Source: Rhizopus arrhizus (Eukaryota > Mucoromycota > Mucoromycetes > Mucorales > Rhizopodaceae). Taken from it: DNA of 64,000 nt. Below the pieces are notes generated by a model. It worked only from the letters and a program-made list of their open reading frames with translations. It was not told the DNA's origin and ran no database searches. The stretch is taken from assembly GCA_024220505.1 (NCBI GenBank), contig JAKZZE010000029.1:124001-188000 (forward strand), in the 5' to 3' direction. The position numbers and the translations under genes are program-made. Each line of letters starts with the position of its first letter. Position 1 is the first letter of the stretch. Shown here piece after piece: positions 1 through 10,249 of the stretch.

Positions 1-789
1 CGTACTAAGACGCCACCCTTCACTTTAATGTTCGGTCGTAATCCAAATGACTTTGAAGATTTCAGTCAGGAAAAAGATAAAGCAACTAAGGAAGAATTAA
101 ATACAGAACTTTTAAAAAATATAAAAAAGATGACAGAAATTGTATTTCCTGCTATATACGAAAGAACAAAAATAATAACAAACAAACAAAAGGAAAAATT
201 TGATGCGTCACATAAACTTGTATCAATCCCCGAAAATAGTTATGTAATGGTAACAGTAAATTATAAAACGAATAAGCTTGATGCTCCATATGAGGGACCT
301 TATAAAGTTAAAAGGATCACCCAAGGTGGATCATATGTGCTTGAAGATGAAAAGGGAGATTTATTACCTAAAAACTACCCACCATCTGCACTCAAGATGA
401 TATCACAGGATGAAGTAATATCCTCAAATAAATTCTATCAAGTTGAAGCCATCTTAGCACATAAAAAAGTTAAAGGAAAATATATTTATAAGTGTAGATG
501 GAAAGGATATGATGAGAGTGAAGATACCTGGGAACCTGCATTTCATTTTGCAGATCTTAAATTCATAACTGAATATTGGCAAAGAATTGGTATTGTCCCT
601 GAAGACATTAAAACAAAATATAAAATTCTTGATAAAAAAGAAAAGTCAAATAATACAAATAAGGAATCTAATCCTCGGTCAAGTAAACGTAAAATACCAA
701 TAGACTTAAAAGAAACCAGCTACTCTTCCACAACAATTAATGAGAAGAATAAGAGCCAAGGTAGACCTAAAAGATCTAAACGGTATTGA
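1..789 (+). CDS. Ty3/gypsy Pol C-terminus: integrase end plus chromodomain (partial)
   Basis: The reading frame is open from the left edge, so this is the 3' end of a longer pol gene. The first residues (TPFTLMFGR-like) match the end of a gypsy integrase core. A basic linker and an SH3-like integrase C-terminal segment (DAPYEGPYKVKRI) follow. From about residue 135 a chromodomain is clear: YQVEAILAHKKVKGKYIYKC, then RWKGYDESEDTWEP. In chromoviruses this domain directs integration to chromatin marks. The tail is basic and Ser/Asn-rich. The stop is followed 20 bp later by a purine-rich tract (791-808) and an LTR, as expected for an intact 3' end. No break is visible in this part. Confidence 0.9.
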   Translation, partial: RTKTPPFTLMFGRNPNDFEDFSQEKDKATKEELNTELLKNIKKMTEIVFPAIYERTKIITNKQKEKFDASHKLVSIPENSYVMVTVNYKTNKLDAPYEGPYKVKRITQGGSYVLEDEKGDLLPKNYPPSALKMISQDEVISSNKFYQVEAILAHKKVKGKYIYKCRWKGYDESEDTWEPAFHFADLKFITEYWQRIGIVPEDIKTKYKILDKKEKSNNTNKESNPRSSKRKIPIDLKETSYSSTTINEKNKSQGRPKRSKRY

Positions 790-809
790 TCATACCTGGG
801 AGGGGATTA

Positions 810-1373
810 TGTTGTAGAACAGCAACTGATCGTAGTAGACATTGATAAACATAAGTCTTAATACAAGATCATAATTAAATAAAATAAAATATAAGCTTAT
901 TTAAATAAGATCATACAATCAATTCCAATTAAACATATTCTTTTAGAATATGTTTTGTATTAATAAGAGTTCTTTGATAAGAAGAAGTATCAACTAAAAT
1001 AACAAGATCCAATCCAATATCAGGAATATTGCTAATCTTTCATATAATTGAAATAACGCGTAAAATAACGTTATCCAAATCAGTGAGGAATTCCCAGAAT
1101 AAAAGATAATCTATGACAGACATACAAAAGAACAAATGAAAAGTTTTCATAATCATAATTATAGATGACACTTGCTAAAGTACCTGAATATTAGAAGAAC
1201 GCTTACAATAGAAGATATCAAGCCACTCACTCAATAAGATATAAATACCTGCCTTCAATTAGAATAATTTTTACTTTAACTTAAACTGAAATAAAGATCA
1301 GTCTCAAAAAGTACTCAAACTGTTTCTTGATCTTTGTTTCTACCTTTTATTTTATTACATTAACCATTATACA
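810..1373 (+). repeat. 3' LTR of the chromodomain gypsy element
   Basis: The sequence directly follows a purine tract (gggaggggat) that would prime plus-strand synthesis. It starts TGTTGTAGAAC and appears to end near 1373 with ...TATACA. It has a TATA-like box (tataaatacc, about 1240) and an aataaag polyadenylation signal (about 1291) in U3-R-U5 order. Right of it the sequence changes abruptly into a Tc1 transposase read on the minus strand, so this end marks the insertion point in that element. The exact last base is uncertain by a few nucleotides. Confidence 0.75.
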
Positions 1374-2258
1374 ACACTTTCCATGTATAAGACTTTCCGC
1401 CGGATCCAAAACGGTTGACTTTGGTTTCGTCAGACCATATGACGTTCATCCAATCGCTTACTGTCCAGTCAATGTGCTGACGAGCCCATTGGAGCCTCCT
1501 CTTTCTATTTCTTTCATTAATTAAAGGTTTCTTTGGCTTGACGAATGAGACCAAACCAGCATCTTTTAATGCCCTACGTACAGTAACTACAGAAACTGAC
1601 TTGCCCAGACTCTGCTCCAACGACTGCTGTGCTTGTACAGCGTTTTCGAGTCCATCTACTGTTACAGCACGAACAAGATGCTGTTGCTCCCGTTTAGTGA
1701 GCGCTTTTGGTCTGCCACCCTTGTCATTTCTAGCAGGCAAACCTAATTCTAAGCGAATCTTATGAACAGTAGATGATAATACTTTGACTATCTTTGCAAT
1801 TTTGTGATAAGAAAAGCCTTGACGAAGGTAAAGCTCAATAGTGTTCTTGCGATCTTCTGTCAATGGTTGCATGTTCGGTAATTACTTGGTAGATGTCGAG
1901 ATGTCGAAATGCGAATGCATGAATGACAAAAGAAAAAAAGTAGAAAAATAATGCGCAGTGATGAGTTTGTAAGCAGCGAAAGTTCTGGAAGGATTGGAGG
2001 GTGCAGTGACTGCGTTTACCGCAATCGGCCAACTCCTAAAACATGGCCGCAAAACCGTTCGAATGTACCTTTGAGTTTTGATTGTCCGTAGCACTGGTTA
2101 GGGTGCGCTTAGGGGGACGTATCATACGTCATCAGAAAGCCAAAAGTTTGTACTTTTAAGTAATATGTACTATAGGTAGCGCTTAGTAAGAGCAATATGT
2201 CGCAAAAGGCGCAGAAAGAAAAAAATACGTTTTGTGCGAACGGTTTTGCTGGCCACTG
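1374..2258 (-). mobile_element. Tc1/mariner element A (5' half only, interrupted by the gypsy element)
   Basis: The right end is CACTG at 2254-2258 followed by TA (2259-2260). An outer terminal site (minus: CAGTGGCCAGCAAAACCGTT) and an inverted inner site about 200 bp inside (around 2042-2064, ggccgcaaaaccgttcg) have the same layout as other Tc1 elements here. The transposase runs inward on the minus strand and is cut at the gypsy LTR. The right-end TA falls in the transposase frame of element B, so A inserted into B. The missing half should lie left of the gypsy element, outside the window. Confidence 0.8.
1384..1872 (-). pseudogene. Tc1 transposase, N-terminal half (element A)
   Basis: Starts MQPLTEDRKN with two helix-turn-helix regions (roughly residues 1-45 and 50-115, GGRP linker between them) that bind the terminal repeats. 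The first catalytic aspartate is present in VIWSDETKVNRFGS. The frame leaves the family pattern after SYTWK, so the second Asp and the Glu of the DDE triad are missing. Closest in the window to the element H transposase (MQPISEDLRN...). It cannot be active as it stands. Confidence 0.88.
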
Positions 2259-2260
2259 TA

Positions 2261-3246
2261 TGCTGATAAACATCCGCGTTCATGTTCCCATCGTAAATTT
2301 GACAAGCATATCCTGGTCCTTCAGATGTTATGCAGCCCCACATCATCAATTTGCCGGCTCCATGCTTGACTGTAAACTCTAGATGATGCAGTTGAAGAGG
2401 ATCACTTGGTCTTTTCCAATAGTACTTGCAACTATCAGAGCCCCATACGTTGATCTTGGTTTCATCAGAAAAGACGACTTTTCGCCATTCTTTCACTGTC
2501 CAATCCTGATGTTTCTTGGCCCATTCTAATCGATGCTGCATATGAGCTTTTGTCAGAAACGGCTTCTTTTTTTTTATTGAAGAATGAAACTCCATTGATT
2601 TCAGTACGTTAATTGCTGACTGGTATGAGATATCATAGCCAAGTTGAACCAGCTCCCGTTGTACCTCTTTGGCAGTCTTTAGAACCCCTTCAATGACTTT
2701 TCTTTTGATTAGCCGCTTCGTCACTTTGGAGACTAATGTAGGTCTACCACCTGTGTTTATTGTCCTATTTAAAAACAACCGCCTGTGTCGTATTTACCTC
2801 ATTAAATACTTATTATTCGTATGAGATTACTCAGATCTTATATAAGAAATAACAAGTACTGAATACATAATATTACTTATTACATATTCCTTAAAGCTCA
2901 TATACAATGTTTATATTGTTCAAGCTCAATACTAAAATTGACCTTGAACTCACTTCGATCCCTGAATAATTTCATTTCCTATATAAAGGCGTAGTTTGAT
3001 TAAATGGGTTCTCTCTCTCGTCTTGAAATCTAATAAAGAGGTTACATAGAGACTCATTCACTAGTTTTCAAGCACTATTTCCTTTCTTTTTTCTCACTTC
3101 ATCATCTGCAAATATCTCAGCCTGGAGTATCTACTAACAGTTGATTCATGTACTCCAATCTCCTTAGCAATATCGTACGTTGATGTGGATCCAGTTAATG
3201 CTTGCTTGAGATCGTTTACTTTTTCTTCTGGCAGTCGTTTAGGCAT
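2261..3246 (-). pseudogene. Tc1 transposase of element B, interrupted
   Basis: The N-terminal HTH starts at 3246 (MPKRLPEEKV) and runs to the solo LTR. The second HTH (NTGGRPTLVSKV) and the catalytic core with the first Asp (VVFSDETKINVWGSD) continue on the other side. Removing the LTR and one 5-bp duplication (339 bp, a multiple of three) restores one frame, so the copy was open when the LTR landed. The frame ends in the terminal repeat of element A around VYQH, before the second Asp. Dead by two insertions rather than by point mutations. Confidence 0.85.
2786..3119 (+). repeat. Solo LTR (family TGTYGTATTT), copy 1
   Basis: 334 bp, starts TGTCGTATTT and ends ...ATCTCA. It is flanked by the 5-bp duplication GCCTG (2781-2785 and 3120-3124). 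It shares the motifs cgtatgagat, gggttctctctctcgt and aataaagaggtt with the copies at 3820 and 23666. It lies in the element B transposase frame. The perfect flanking duplication shows a genuine insertion followed by LTR-LTR recombination. Confidence 0.9.
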
Positions 3247-3898
3247 GCGATTGGTAATAAGGTAAAAAAGAGAAATAAGTTAAATAAGACAGTTTAAAAT
3301 TTAGAATAAAGGAATTTTAAGCGCTTTTATATACTGGCAACATTCTAATCATGTCAAAAATGTGAAAAATTATGATAGCAGCCGGTTGGGTTCTATTAAA
3401 ATTCGCTATTCCAAGCATATGTAAACAAGTAAAAAATGCCGGATGTTTATAATATTCCCTTTAACAATATCAAATTCCACCAATAACCATTGCCCATATC
3501 AGATAATCGACGAATAAATGCCCCTTCTAGTGAGGTACAAACAATCAATGTTTGAGATAGTTTCATGCAGTATCCATAGACAACCATCTGTAAAACCGGT
3601 ATTTTGCAATTCCTTGCAGTTGTTTTTTGACCTACTGTATATCGTCCTGCATAAGATCTGGATGATGCTGCACATCATTAGATTCATCTTCGTATTCTTC
3701 CATGTCTGTGTCTATGTCTTCCACATTTGGCACATAATCCACAGTGTGTGGGGTCGTTAAGATCTTATCTTTATACTTCAAACAAGCTTTAGAAGTGGTA
3801 CGTACGTGTCCTTCTAAACTGTCGTATTTACTCTAATAATCTCCTTAATGTCGTGTGAGATCACTCAAAAGATTCTTAAAATTAATAATTTGACTGTA

Positions 3899-5553
3899 CA
3901 GTGACCCGCAAAACTGTCCCAATGTTTCGTAATTTTCTCTTCTAGGGCTTGTAGCACCATAATTGTTAAGCTAATGTACACCTTATTGTATATCATTCGA
4001 TAGCCAAAATCTTGTAGTACCAAAGAATGTAAAGCAAAAACAAATTAAAACAGCGCAGACGAAGATAGAGGGGATAGAACACAAGCGGTGCATTGGGACA
4101 GTTTTGCGGCACTTTTGAAAAAAAGCAAAATGGTTTATTTATTTGACATTAATAGTCAGTCCAGCGTCCTTTATTCTTGATACATTGCTTTATACGCTTA
4201 GGCATTGTTTCTATGACCTTTTGGCACTCTTCCGGCTTCATTAAGTCATACCAAACTTTAGTTACTCGTTCGTATAGTTCATTCATGCCTTTTGGTGCTG
4301 TTTCATAATCATTCAACCTTCTCTTTAACAATGACCACATATTTTCAATTGGATTTAAGTCAGGGGGCTGTGCTGGCCACTCTAGGATGTTGTAGGATTG
4401 CTGTTCAAGGTATTCTTTGACTAATTTGGACGTATGTTTAGGATCATTGTCATGTTGGAAAATCACCTAATGTCTTTCTAACCCTAGGTTATTGGTTCCA
4501 TACTCAATTGTACGCTCCAGTTCATCCTCCAAAATCTCTTTGTACAGTGTTTTATCCATATTACCATTGATTTTGCATATCCAACTAACCCCAGCATAGG
4601 TAATGGCACTCCACAGCATGATATTGCCTCCACCGTGTTTAACGGCCATCTTGACGTGATGGGATTTCAGGCTTTCTCCGGATCGAATCCAAGTCCAGGT
4701 GCGTCCATCAGAGTTAAATCTATTGATTTTTGTCTCGTCCGACTAAACAACGCATTTCCAGTCATCTACTGTCCAGTCCTTGTGAGCCATATCCCAAGAA
4801 AGCCTCTTGCGAATGTTTTTCGCACTAAGCAAAGGCTTCTTCGGCTTCCTAATCGCACCAAGACCGGCCTTACGAAGGGCTCTGCACACGGTATCGACAC
4901 TTACTTTTCTTTCAGTGTCTTTTTCTAGCTCTTTAGCCACCTTTGTTGCACTGGATATGCGGTTTTTGGTCACTTGGCGCACACAATAGCGTTCATCAGC
5001 CGCAGATAGTAACTTGGGTCGATCGCCTTTTGGCTTTCCAAGTCCAAAGCAATGGAATTTTTGGAGTCTCCCAACAGCACTCTTACTCAAGCCAGTAATC
5101 CTTTCCACTTCCCGAACCGACTTACCTTGTTGAAGTAAAGAAATTGCTTGAACAACTGTATCTTGAGAGACTTGTTTCGTGTTGAAATATAATGAGCGAG
5201 TAATAAATCAGTAGGAGCTTAGATCTTCAGCAGTGAGTAAATTTCGACTTAGGGACGTACAATGCACATTTGTAAGCAGTTTGGTAAATCTATACAACTT
5301 GTGGGTCGCTATTTCATCGTTTTTTGTTTTTTTTCAAAAGTGCCGCAAAACTGTCCCAATGCACCGCTTGTGTTCTATCCCCTCTATCTTCGTCTGCGCT
5401 GTTTTAATTTGTTTTTGCTTTACATTCTTTGGTACTACAAGATTTTGGCTATCGAATGATATACAATAAGGTGTACATTAGCTTAACAATTATGGTGCTA
5501 CAAGCCCTAGAAGAGAAAATTACGAAACATTGGGACAGTTTTGCGGGTCACTG
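3899..5553 (-). mobile_element. Tc1/mariner element C, complete, 1,655 bp
   Basis: Bounded by CAGTGACCCGC at the left and GCGGGTCACTG at the right, with TA at 3897-3898 and 5554-5555. The TIRs are about 220 bp and nearly identical. Each holds an outer site (gcaaaactgtcccaatg) and, about 190 bp inside, an inverted copy (cattgggacagttttgc). Same length as element E, whose sites have nearly the same sequence, so both belong to one family. Inserted in a solo LTR. Confidence 0.95.
4149..5180 (-). pseudogene. Tc1 transposase of element C (three disabling substitutions)
   Basis: Aligned to the open copy in element E, this is a full-length 343-codon gene with no frameshift. The start codon position reads ACG instead of ATG (5178-5180). 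A Trp codon in the VIWSDE motif reads TAG (4743-4745), and a Gln codon before the second catalytic Asp reads TAG (4464-4466). The DD34E residues are otherwise present: SDETKI, FQHDNDPKHTS, PDLNPIEN. All three lesions are transitions. It could not make a protein without these changes. Confidence 0.92.
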
Positions 5554-7511
5554 TATATCATATATAGCACTTCGTGCTATGTACGATAAACAGCCCACAC
5601 AATTTATACCGTACTACCTCGGACCCTAAATCATATTGTTATATTCTAAGACGTAGTTTGTATTGAATGGGCTCTCTCTCTCGTCCTTACTCAATAAAGA
5701 GGTTCAAGAGACTCATCGATTATTTGATTTATTTGTTAATTTTATTAATCGAGAGAACAACACGCCTATTCCACATAAACCACAATATGGACAAACGATG
5801 GGTTTTGAGGGTTTCTTCTGCTCAACGATTCCAGGAGCCGCACCAGAAGCAGTTTGGGATCGTGTGATTATTTTACCCTTTGGCGCATATTTAGAGGCAT
5901 TGGATCCATTGACAGCCAATACGGTACTTGGTGGAGTTGTCGAAGAAAGAGAAGTCTCAGGAGAATGTTTCTCAATATTTTCGAGATTCACAGCAACTAA
6001 CTGACCCTTTTCGGTAGATTCTATAATCTCAGGGTTTGCTGTAAATGAAGGTGCAGCTGTTGCTGATGAAGGTACCGGAGACTTACGGGCCTTTTTGTTG
6101 GCTGTAACTTGAGGTGAAGGATCGTTCCTGTGTGGACATCCTTTAGTTTTATGCCCAAAAGCATGACAATTATAACATGAAATATTGACAAGCCTCTTAG
6201 TACAATCAATTATCGCATGATCGTTTCCATGACAATATTTGCAGTAGGGGGCCATTGAGTTCTATGTAGCAAAGACTTCGACCTCACTTGATTGAAGACG
6301 AGTCTCGTCAGGATTTCTTGACACAGGAGTGAATTTCCAAGGCACAACATGCATCAAATTGGAACGATGTGGCCCTTGTTTGTGAGCTTCCAAAACAGCA
6401 TAGCCTTGACCAGAGTACAAGCCGGATAAGCCACATACTTTACCACAATCGATAATCGTACCGAAAGATGAAAGATTGGAACGCATATCATTATGTAGAT
6501 CCTGTAGTCCTTTATCACCACGACCATAATGAGATGGCAAATTCTCGAAAGAGATTCTCAGGATATCAGCGTCCAACGCTAAAGATGGATATGCAACAAA
6601 AGGCTTCTCAAAGGAAGGTAGTTTAACTCCGATTGTGCAAAGTTTTTCCTCCAAAGATGAAGACACGACCAGTTCAGCGAAAAGCTTAGAAGAGCCACGA
6701 CGAATTACTTTTACAACATGCGATATATCAGTAGGGTTATCACATGCCGACGCAAGCTCTTCCAAGAAGGAAATTCGGTTTGACACATGAGTAATGTCAA
6801 TGAGAACGGAGTCAGGCACAGTCCCTTTCAAGAAAGGTCGCTCACTGTAACTTGCAAAATGACCTAAATGCGAGGCAGGGGAAGTATTGACATCAGCATT
6901 CCGATCGACGTTGGTAAGAGCGATAATAGAGCTAGAAGCTGTACTTGAAGTTTTCACAGTGCCTCGAAGTATTCGAGCCCATGTTTTTCCAGATTGTAGA
7001 AGTGAAGAAGATTTTGGCTTTTGAATTGCCTTATTAGGAGGCAAATTTTCATTAGCGGAAAGAACCATGTCAACTTTAGTATTATTTGTCGTGCCTAAGA
7101 CAATCCCTGTTGACTCCGCTTCGACTTCCAATGTGATACGTTTTTCAGCAGATAAAAAAATTGAATTTTGAATGGCGGTGCTTTGATGCAATCGTTGATG
7201 TGGTTTGTAGTAGTATTTTTCAAATGTATTGGACTTCAAACTCCAGTTTGCATGCTCCTTCACTTTGTCAATAGGAGTGCCCAACATAACAGCTTTTGTG
7301 CTTGAGGCAGAACGAATCGAATGCGCTTTGAACACTGGGTTGACACCTGCTTCTTTCATAGCTTCGTGAATCCATTTACCAACGGTCGCCGTACGAACAG
7401 AGGAAGGAGACTTGGTGTGGTGTTGAATATAGCTGAGAAACAGAGTATGATCCTCTGGTAGTTGGACCCGACAACCCTTTGTCTTGTGCATGAATACGAA
7501 TAGAGTTGATA

Positions 7512-9108
7512 CAGTGACCCACAAACCCTTCAAGTGTTTTGTTTTTTTCGTTTTTTGCTTGTGACTAAGTATTGAGTACTACAATTGGTAGCATGCTATA
7601 CCTCATTTGAAAGCTACGGCGACAGAGTACTTGCATAATGTTTAAACTCCGAGATACATGTACTGACCGCGGGGTAATGACATTTCAAAAACAGACACAC
7701 ACTTGAAGGGTTTTGTGGAATTTAAAAAATCCCAAGTTAATGTTGTAAAAATCATCATAAACGTCACAGAAATGTGACTTATTAATGTTTATGTAAAAGT
7801 TTTTGTTTATCTACAACTTTTTATATTTTTTTCGCCTTTTTTTTTATAACATAATCTAATTAAGTGACATGCGACCAATTAGCAATGACATGCAGAACGG
7901 GATCGTTCAACTTCTTAAAGAGGGAGTTTCTGGAGAAGAAATATCAACAAAGGCTGGTGTCAGTACTGGAACTATTTCAAAAATTCGAAAAAAACCATGA
8001 TTTGGGAGATTTGAAAACTAATGGAGGCAGGCCATTCGTAATCTCGACATTACTAGGTCGTCGAATCTTGCGAAATTTCAACTCTGGTAATTACAAAAAT
8101 GCTTCAGACGCTGCTAGAAAGCTGTTAGAAGATAGTGAAAATATTAGTGCTGAGACTATAAGACGTTTTTTAAAAGAATCAGGTTATGCAGCAATTCATA
8201 AGCCTAAAGTCCTACCTTTGACTAAGCACCGTATGAAGGAAAGATATGAATTTGCACGTGCACATCTATCATGGACCATCGATGACTGGAAAAAGGTTAT
8301 TTTCAGCGACGAAACTAAAGTGAATAGAATTGGTTCAGATGGTTTACAGTGGACTTGGACAAATGGTGACAAGTTAAAAGACTTTCAGGTTCAGCATATG
8401 ATCAAGCATGGAGGAGGTTCATTGATGCTGTGGGGCTGTTTAACATGGTATGGCGTTGGATACCTATCGAATATCAAGGGAAGCATTAATTCTGACTTTT
8501 ATATTGGTATTTTGGAAGATGAATTAATGAAAACGATTGATTGGTATGGGCTTCAAAAAGAAGATATTATATTTCAGCAAGACAATGCTAGTATCCATAC
8601 TGCCAAAAAAGTCTCTGAATGGCTGGAAAACAATAATATTACTGTATTAAGATGGCCTCCTCACTCTCCTGACTTAAATCCTATTGAGAACCTATGGTCA
8701 ATCTTAAAACGACGTTTAATACAATATGAAAAGCAGCCTGACGGAATGCTCGAGTTATGGTCAAGAGTAAAGAACGTTTGGGAGTCAATTACTCAGAATG
8801 AGTGTCAAAAACTCATAGAAAGTATGCCTAAACGCATTAAAGCAGTTTACAACGCAAAAGGAGGACATACTAAATATTAATTGTTATTAAATAAAAATTC
8901 CACAAAACCCTTCAAGTGTGTGTCTGTTTTTAAAATGCCATTACTCAGCGGTCATTACATGGAGCTCGGAGTTTAAACATTATCCAAATACTCTGCCACC
9001 GTAGCTTTCAAATGAGGTATAGCATGCTACCAGTTGTGATACTCAATACTTAGTGACAAGCAAAAAACGAAAAAAAACAAAACACTTGAAGGGTTTTGTG
9101 GGGCACTG
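7512..9108 (+). mobile_element. Tc1/mariner element D, complete, 1,597 bp
   Basis: Starts CAGTGACCCACAAACCC and ends GTGGGGCACTG, with TA at 7510-7511 and 9109-9110. The outer site (cacaaacccttcaagtg) recurs inverted about 200 bp inside (cacttgaagggttttgtg). Between them lies tacctcatttgaaagctacg (about 7599-7618), also found in element E. The TIRs are very similar but not identical. It interrupts the tyrosine recombinase frame. Confidence 0.93.
7869..8880 (+). pseudogene. Tc1 transposase of element D with one frameshift
   Basis: The ATG at 7869 opens the family N-terminus (MRPISNDMQNGIVQLL, first HTH) for 43 codons and stops at TGA 7998-8000. One base over, the frame continues as the second HTH (TNGGRP) and the full catalytic core to 8880. 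The shift maps to a run of seven A (7988-7994). The triad is complete: FSDETKVNRIGSDG, FQQDNASIHTA and PDLNPIENLW with 34 residues between the last two. Reading the downstream frame back to a GTG at 7864 gives an N-terminus unlike the family, so that start is rejected. Near-intact; the lesion may be one extra A. Confidence 0.88.
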
Positions 9109-10249
9109 TACTAGGCAAACTTCTTTGTCGTCAACCATACCCAATTTGACGTCTTGACTTGTGATTCCTTTGGCGTACAAATATGGAGAGTAACACCTTC
9201 TAAATCATTTGATATCTCTGAAGTGCTGAATTTTACATCGCGATGTTGCAAACGGCCAATGTCAGATCGCGGTCTCCCCATAGTATTGATACATGCCAGT
9301 AAGATTACTTTGAGTTATAGTTGTTGAATATTAAGCTCGGCTGTTGGTGACAACTTGTCCTTTATGAATTGAATGAGGAGATTGATATCCCATGTTTCTA
9401 GTTGAGATGCTGTAGGAACTCGTATCTCTGTCTTTCTCTTGACTGTGAAGAATCTTGAAATGTTTTGCTGAGAAGCTATCAGCTTTTGATGTGGATGAAT
9501 ATGTTTGAATACTGATGCAATCGACGAGCGTAAATCATTTAGATATTGATCCGAGAAGTGCTACTTATCCACTAGGAACTGCAAAACATTGTTAGGGCTA
9601 TACTCTTCAGGATCTAGCTCCGGATCTTGAGATCTGCACCAGTTGGACCACGCTCTCCAGCCATTGTTGTATGCCTTGTGTGTACTTTGTCTTGTGGCCT
9701 TCAAAAGAAAAGTTGTTGTCTTTTCGTTTATACTATCGCGTGTCCCGCTTTTGTAGATAAGTGTCATGCGGCCAGAGTCCAGTTGTTGGTGTTCATCAGT
9801 AGCGGTGGTGTCAAGTGTTTCATTCTTAGGATTATTGGGGACCAATATTGGGTGGGCCAATAGGGCGTCACCAATATTGCGCTGTTGATCCTCGACTGTC
9901 GAAACTTGTGAATTACCCTTGGGATCATTTTCCACGGTGGATGCAAGTAAAGTTCCCTCTTCGGCCATCTCTGGCGGAACGCGTCCACCGCTGATGCATC
10001 CGGAACCGGAAGTAGACTCCAAAACTTCGTTTTTGTATTGTGCCTTGCTGCAAAAGTGTCGATCTTCAGAGGAGCCAACTGGAATTGAATCATGTTGAAT
10101 AATCGGCGTGGTAGTGCCGCTTCGTACAGGGGACGTGTCGATCGACTCAGGTGATCTGCTTGTATGTTCTGAGTCCCCGGTGTTAAGGATACATAAGATT
10201 ATAGTCACTTTATTTTAGTAAAAGGAATCAGATATGATCCTGAATAATA

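Larger units (their letters stand above)
2261..3470 (-). mobile_element. Tc1/mariner element B (split by a solo LTR and by element A)
   Basis: Defined by transposase remnants on the minus strand (3246 down to 2261). The 3' part is cut where element A inserted at TA 2259-2260, and the middle is cut by a solo LTR at 2786-3119. The right terminal repeat was not resolved; the limit near 3470 is a guess. Its transposase type (INVWGSD after the first Asp) resembles elements I and G rather than C, E and H. Confidence 0.65.
3820..5775 (+). repeat. Solo LTR (family TGTYGTATTT), copy 2, split by Tc1 element C
   Basis: Starts TGTCGTATTT and ends ...CTATTCCACA. Flanked by the 5-bp duplication TAAAC (3815-3819 and 5776-5780). 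Removing Tc1 element C and its duplicated TA leaves a 299-bp LTR that aligns along its length with the copy at 23666-23941. It carries aataaagaggtt at about 5692. It interrupts the Gag-like frame on the opposite strand. Confidence 0.92.
3632..7140 (-). pseudogene. Retroelement Gag-like ORF with zinc knuckles, interrupted by LTR copy 2
   Basis: Read from about 7140 downwards. An N-terminal region of low similarity is followed by a structured part (about 6800-6270). An in-frame TAG at 6262-6264 follows, then CCHC knuckles (CKYCHGNDHAIIDC, CYNCHAFGHKTKGC) and a last knuckle CPYCG that is split by the LTR at 5775/3820. On the far side the frame resumes (EGHVRTTSKACLKYKDKI) and continues through an acidic tail to TAG at 3632. 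Excising the LTR plus one 5-bp duplication keeps the frame. The knuckle layout resembles ORF1/Gag of fungal non-LTR elements, but the parent class is not certain. At the 5' side it is fused in frame to a tyrosine recombinase. Confidence 0.75.
7140..10208 (-). pseudogene. DIRS-like retrotransposon: RNase H end and tyrosine recombinase, split by Tc1 element D
   Basis: On the minus strand, 10093-9764 encodes the end of a DIRS-type RT/RNase H (KIDTFAARHNTKTKFW, DAFRQRW, YLHPPWKMIPRVIHK). A second frame overlaps it and continues as a tyrosine recombinase: an N-terminal SAM-like region (THKAYNNGWRAWSNWC, near 9660), the first catalytic Arg region (MGRPRSDIGRL, near 9280), then after element D the HxxR motif (AHSIRSASSTKAV), a His/Trp box (HANWS) and the Tyr box (FEKYYYKP). 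In-frame stops occur at 9561-9563 and 9315-9317, and a one-base shift is needed near 9145. The RT core and the left end are missing, apparently cut at element E. Such recombinases integrate a circular cDNA without target duplication. Confidence 0.85.

Noticed and set aside
2765..3080. CTATT/CTATTT as target duplication of LTR copy 1
   Set aside because: It would give LTR ends without TG...CA and does not match the starts of the other copies. GCCTG at 2781 and 3120 gives canonical ends and restores the transposase frame.
4464..5180. Repeat-induced point mutation as established cause of the element C lesions
   Set aside because: Too few sites, one change in the opposite direction, and the process is not established in Mucoromycota to my knowledge.
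7512..7533. Recombinase N-terminus beginning MKGLWVTV
   Set aside because: These residues are read from the end of Tc1 element D and are not part of the recombinase.
7864..7998. GTG start at 7864 for the element D transposase
   Set aside because: The resulting N-terminus is unlike the family, while the ATG at 7869 in another frame gives the proper first HTH before a one-base shift.
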